From positions 3,348,001-3,412,000 of the forward strand of contig JAJFZO010000087.1 of the NCBI GenBank assembly GCA_021397835.1: a DNA stretch of 64,000 nucleotides, written 5' to 3'. The notes below the pieces were generated by a model. The model saw only the letters and a list, made by a program, of their open reading frames with translations, was not told where the DNA came from and did no database searches. A program made the position numbers and the translations under genes. Source of the DNA: Moringa oleifera (lineage: Eukaryota > Streptophyta > Magnoliopsida > Brassicales > Moringaceae). This document shows positions 61,200-64,000 of this stretch, piece after piece. Each line of letters opens with the position of its first letter. Position 1 is the first letter of the stretch.

Positions 61200-62081
61200 A
61201 TGATGGACATCCATCTTCAGCAGAAGAGCACAGAGAAGGTTGCAGACAATAAGCATGGAGAAGGCCTACCAGCCAAGGAACAGCGACCCATTTCTCCTGC
61301 AGCCTCACCGCCTTCAGCCTCCTCCTCTCCTTCGCATGACTTCTCCTTCACAATCTCTCTACACTCTTCTGCAACAACAACAATTCTTGATAAAACCAAA
61401 GCCCCATCTCCATTCGCCATTGATTTGTCTCCTGCAGATGACATTTTCTTCCATGGCCACTTGCTCCCTCTCCACCTCCTCGCTCACCTTCCAGTGCCTC
61501 CACGGTCCTCTACCAATTCCTTGGACAGCTTCACTCTCCCAATCAGAGAATTGATAGACGAGCAAAGACCCCATGAATATAGCAGCAACACTGATATCAA
61601 CAACAAGAATGATAAAAGCATCAATAGTGAAACCAGGGGAAGAAACAAGGCCAAGTCTTTCTCCCTATTTGGGTTAGGACGATGGCGAAAAGGGTGTGAA
61701 GCTAAAGAAGGAGAAGAGAAGGAGAAGCACAAGAAAAAGCTCAGATTAGACTTGAGTAATGCACTAAAGAGGTATGTGAGAATGGTTAGTCCACTGCTGT
61801 TCTTCAAAAGGGGAGAGAATCTCCCAATGGGCAGGCGACCATATTCCTTTTCAGACAACTTAAGTTCAAGAAACAAGAAAGAGTTAAGAGGAAGGAGAGG
61901 AGAATTCTCAGCGCCAGCATCGATGAGGACTTCTCCTTCCAACAGTGGCCTTCTTGTTGCAACCACAAGTATTTCTTCTTCTACTAGTGACAGCACCATG
62001 GAGGAGTTGCAGGCTGCAATTCAAGCTGCAATTGCTCATTGCAAAAACTCTATTGCTGTGGAAGACAAACTAAAATGTTAA
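61200..62081 (+). CDS. BKI1: BRI1 kinase inhibitor 1 (BKI1), brassinosteroid signalling
   Basis: An intronless frame of 293 residues, as in Arabidopsis BKI1 (At5g42750). BKI1 sits on the plasma membrane and blocks the BRI1 kinase. On brassinosteroid binding it is phosphorylated on Tyr and released to the cytosol, where it also binds 14-3-3 proteins. Features seen: a Ser/Pro-rich N-terminus; FAIDLSPADDIFFHGHLLPL at 72-91; the basic membrane-targeting region with KHKKKLRLDLSNALKRYVRM (176-195) holding Tyr192; FSAPASMRTSPSNSGLL (236-252), a 14-3-3-like phosphosite region; and the BRI1-docking C-terminus TMEELQAAIQAAIAHCKNSI (266-285). Two ATGs are adjacent; the first is used. A spliced 3' UTR is possible, since a good acceptor lies near 62263. 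Confidence 0.93.
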   Translation: MMDIHLQQKSTEKVADNKHGEGLPAKEQRPISPAASPPSASSSPSHDFSFTISLHSSATTTILDKTKAPSPFAIDLSPADDIFFHGHLLPLHLLAHLPVPPRSSTNSLDSFTLPIRELIDEQRPHEYSSNTDINNKNDKSINSETRGRNKAKSFSLFGLGRWRKGCEAKEGEEKEKHKKKLRLDLSNALKRYVRMVSPLLFFKRGENLPMGRRPYSFSDNLSSRNKKELRGRRGEFSAPASMRTSPSNSGLLVATTSISSSTSDSTMEELQAAIQAAIAHCKNSIAVEDKLKC

Positions 62082-64000
62082 ATGTTATATTTTCCTCTTC
62101 ATTCATGTTAAACTTCTCTTAATCGTTTTATGTATCAATTTTTCCTGTCTATAGAATAGCATGTGTAAAGAAGTAGGCCATCACTCAGAAAATGGAGATT
62201 AGTTTCAAAGGATTTCTGCATTCAAGAACTGTTGTCTGTTCTTTCTTGTCTTTTGTGTGTGCAGGATACAGCTCTAAGCTTGGTCACCATGAGAATCTTC
62301 AATGGCCACACAAGGACTCAAATTATGGTAAGTTGTTTTCTGGGTTGCTTTCCATTCCCCAAAAAAGTTCAGCATTCCAAAGGCATTTGATAGAATATTT
62401 ATAAATCTATTGAGTTATAATATCACTGTCGAATTTGTCAAGTTACTTTCCATACTTTTCAAAACATTCAAATAAAGCATGCCACTTAGGCACTGACTAC
62501 TTGTATTCTGTTCATTTGTGATTGTCTCTGTACTAAACCCTGCAACAGGCCAAAAGCATTAGAAATGACTCCAAGGTTTGAGAAGTTCTATGGCCAGCAT
62601 TAACATACTAATGCCATTAATTTTTGTATGAGCCCTTCATGTAGGATTCGCATAGAGTGTGGCTGTGGGTGTACATGGCCTCTAAAGGACAACCACAAAA
62701 TGTTGGATTTAGAGTACCATAAGGGATCTTGACAGGTTCTTCCTAGCAGTTGATTGTATGAGCCTAAGCTGTAGTTTTTTTTTTTTTTTTTTTTTTCATT
62801 TTGTTAGCCATAGAGACCTTAGCGCTAGTAAGGTCCTACAGTCAAAAACAACTGTATATGAATGCTATTAAGTAAATGTGCAAGCAGATTCATAAGGAGA
62901 GTGAAGTTAAAAGGAGCACCCAAACAAACAACAAACAAGGAGGAAAAATTGTATCTATATATATGGCTGTAAAATCATGGTGGTCGAAGCAGTAAAAGGA
63001 GTGCTACCATTCTCTGTGCATTGGCATGAGTGGACAAGGACGTCAGAGTTCGTACGTACCGAAGTAGCCATATATCCATAAGATAACAATAAGGTAAAAG
63101 GTACTTGCTCTACTTGGGCAAATTAACAAATAATAAGGCTGCATGTTCTTCTTCTTTTCCCATTTCGGGAACACCATTCAATTTCAATCTCAATTTCAGT
63201 AGTTATAATTTCATGTTGCTTTTAGTGTCACTTTATCCACCAAATCACAGAACCACCCACATAAAAGGGCCGTCCTCCTTTTTAGCCATCACAGTGTCGC
63301 GGCAAAAACAAAGAAAAGATCACAAGAACAAAGCATACCTCCAATGAAAAGGTGCCCCATGTAGAGCATACATGGCGTCCATGAGTTTCTGCATGATTGA
63401 AATCAAGTGCTCAAATGAGTGGGTTCTGCAGATCCATGATATTTAATAGTCCTAGATTGACCACCGAGGGTTCTTTTTTCCACAGAACAATGAAGCCCCA
63501 CAAAAAGGTATGGCTGCTGGGCTCGGGAAGAAACTGTGATGATTGAAATCTTCAATAATCATGCTTCACCCACATAATATTATGTGCTGACCTGTTCTCC
63601 CGAAATTTGATTTTACTTTTGATGAAGACTGATTCAGAAAAAGCAGAGGGTCATGAGATATCACAAAAGCAGAAAGTAGCTAATCGATCAAGTAACTTTT
63701 TCAGGGGATGATTTTTTAAATAAAATTATTTATAATTAAAGATCATTAAAAGTCGATTTAAATTGATAATGATTTAAATCATAATTTTTAAATTTTGAAT
63801 CATATAAACGATTTCAATTTTGAACTATAATAAAAATTACTTCAAATGTAGTTCGATTATAATTCATATAAAGATGAGCTGTAAAAAAATAAAGGAAATA
63901 AAATGATCAAATGATCACATCTAATATGAATCGTGCATGGATAGTAGTTGGAGTTAATGACTTTGCTGTGGTTCCCTCATCTAAGGATCCCTGGGGAAGA
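62082..64000. other. 3' flank of BKI1, no gene seen
   Basis: It may include a 3' UTR exon of BKI1 starting after gtgtgtgcag near 62263. A poly-T of about 22 lies at 62775-62796. The last 300 bases become AT-rich again. No gene or RNA gene is recognised. Confidence 0.45.

Noticed and set aside
61484..61999. 171-residue minus-strand frame antisense to BKI1
   Set aside because: Its hydrophobic runs mirror the Lys/Arg/Ser codons of BKI1, and there is no family match.
1..64000. tRNA, rRNA or CRISPR-like arrays
   Set aside because: No B-box (ggttcgaatcc-like) with a plausible cloverleaf, no rRNA segments and no regularly spaced repeats were seen.

Overview
This is a 64 kb stretch of a plant nuclear genome, almost certainly a eudicot. 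The genes have GT-AG introns, the intergenic DNA is extremely AT-rich, and the proteins belong to land-plant families (BKI1, the mitochondrial ATP synthase 24 kDa subunit, a plant carboxylesterase, a REM-like B3 protein). Species cannot be fixed from the sequence. I reconstructed eleven protein-coding genes by joining exons at consensus splice sites in frame. Exon coordinates are given in each entry.

Layout. 1-7.6 kb: AT-rich, gene-free, with three diverged tandem duplications. 7.7-8.6 kb (-): intronless carboxylesterase. 8.7-12.3 kb: AT-rich repeats, including a 537 bp element with long terminal inverted repeats. 12.3-14.4 kb (+): ATP synthase 24 kDa/MGP1. 15.5-26.4 kb (-): a co-directional block of four genes: an unknown conserved protein, a small TPR-like protein with a Ser-rich repeat, a DPH4-type J protein for diphthamide synthesis, and a membrane-anchored Cys-rich unknown protein. 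26.4-39.6 kb: a gene-free mobile-element zone. It holds a decayed Ty3/Gypsy pol (- strand) whose integrase is split by a hAT-like insertion, which itself contains a copy of the 0.5 kb inverted-repeat element. 39.7-43.5 kb (+): DUF829/TMEM53-like hydrolase. 44.0-45.15 kb: Harbinger-like remnant ending about 80 bp before the next gene. 45.2-47.6 kb (+): farnesol dehydrogenase-like SDR. 48.1-50.2 kb (+): B3-domain protein. 53.9-58.3 kb (+): PP2C phosphatase close to Arabidopsis At1g47380. 61.2-62.1 kb (+): BKI1, the inhibitor of the brassinosteroid receptor BRI1. 62.1-64 kb: no gene recognised.

The genes are ordinary single-copy plant genes and do not form an operon or an obvious pathway cluster. 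The B3 gene and BKI1 lie in the same order as At5g42700 and At5g42750, which suggests conserved microsynteny. The most unusual material is non-genic: the nested transposon stack, a dispersed AT-rich inverted-repeat family with same-length copies, a duplicated exon/intron boundary in the DUF829 gene, and an in-frame alternative acceptor in the dehydrogenase gene. I did not find a novel multi-gene system.
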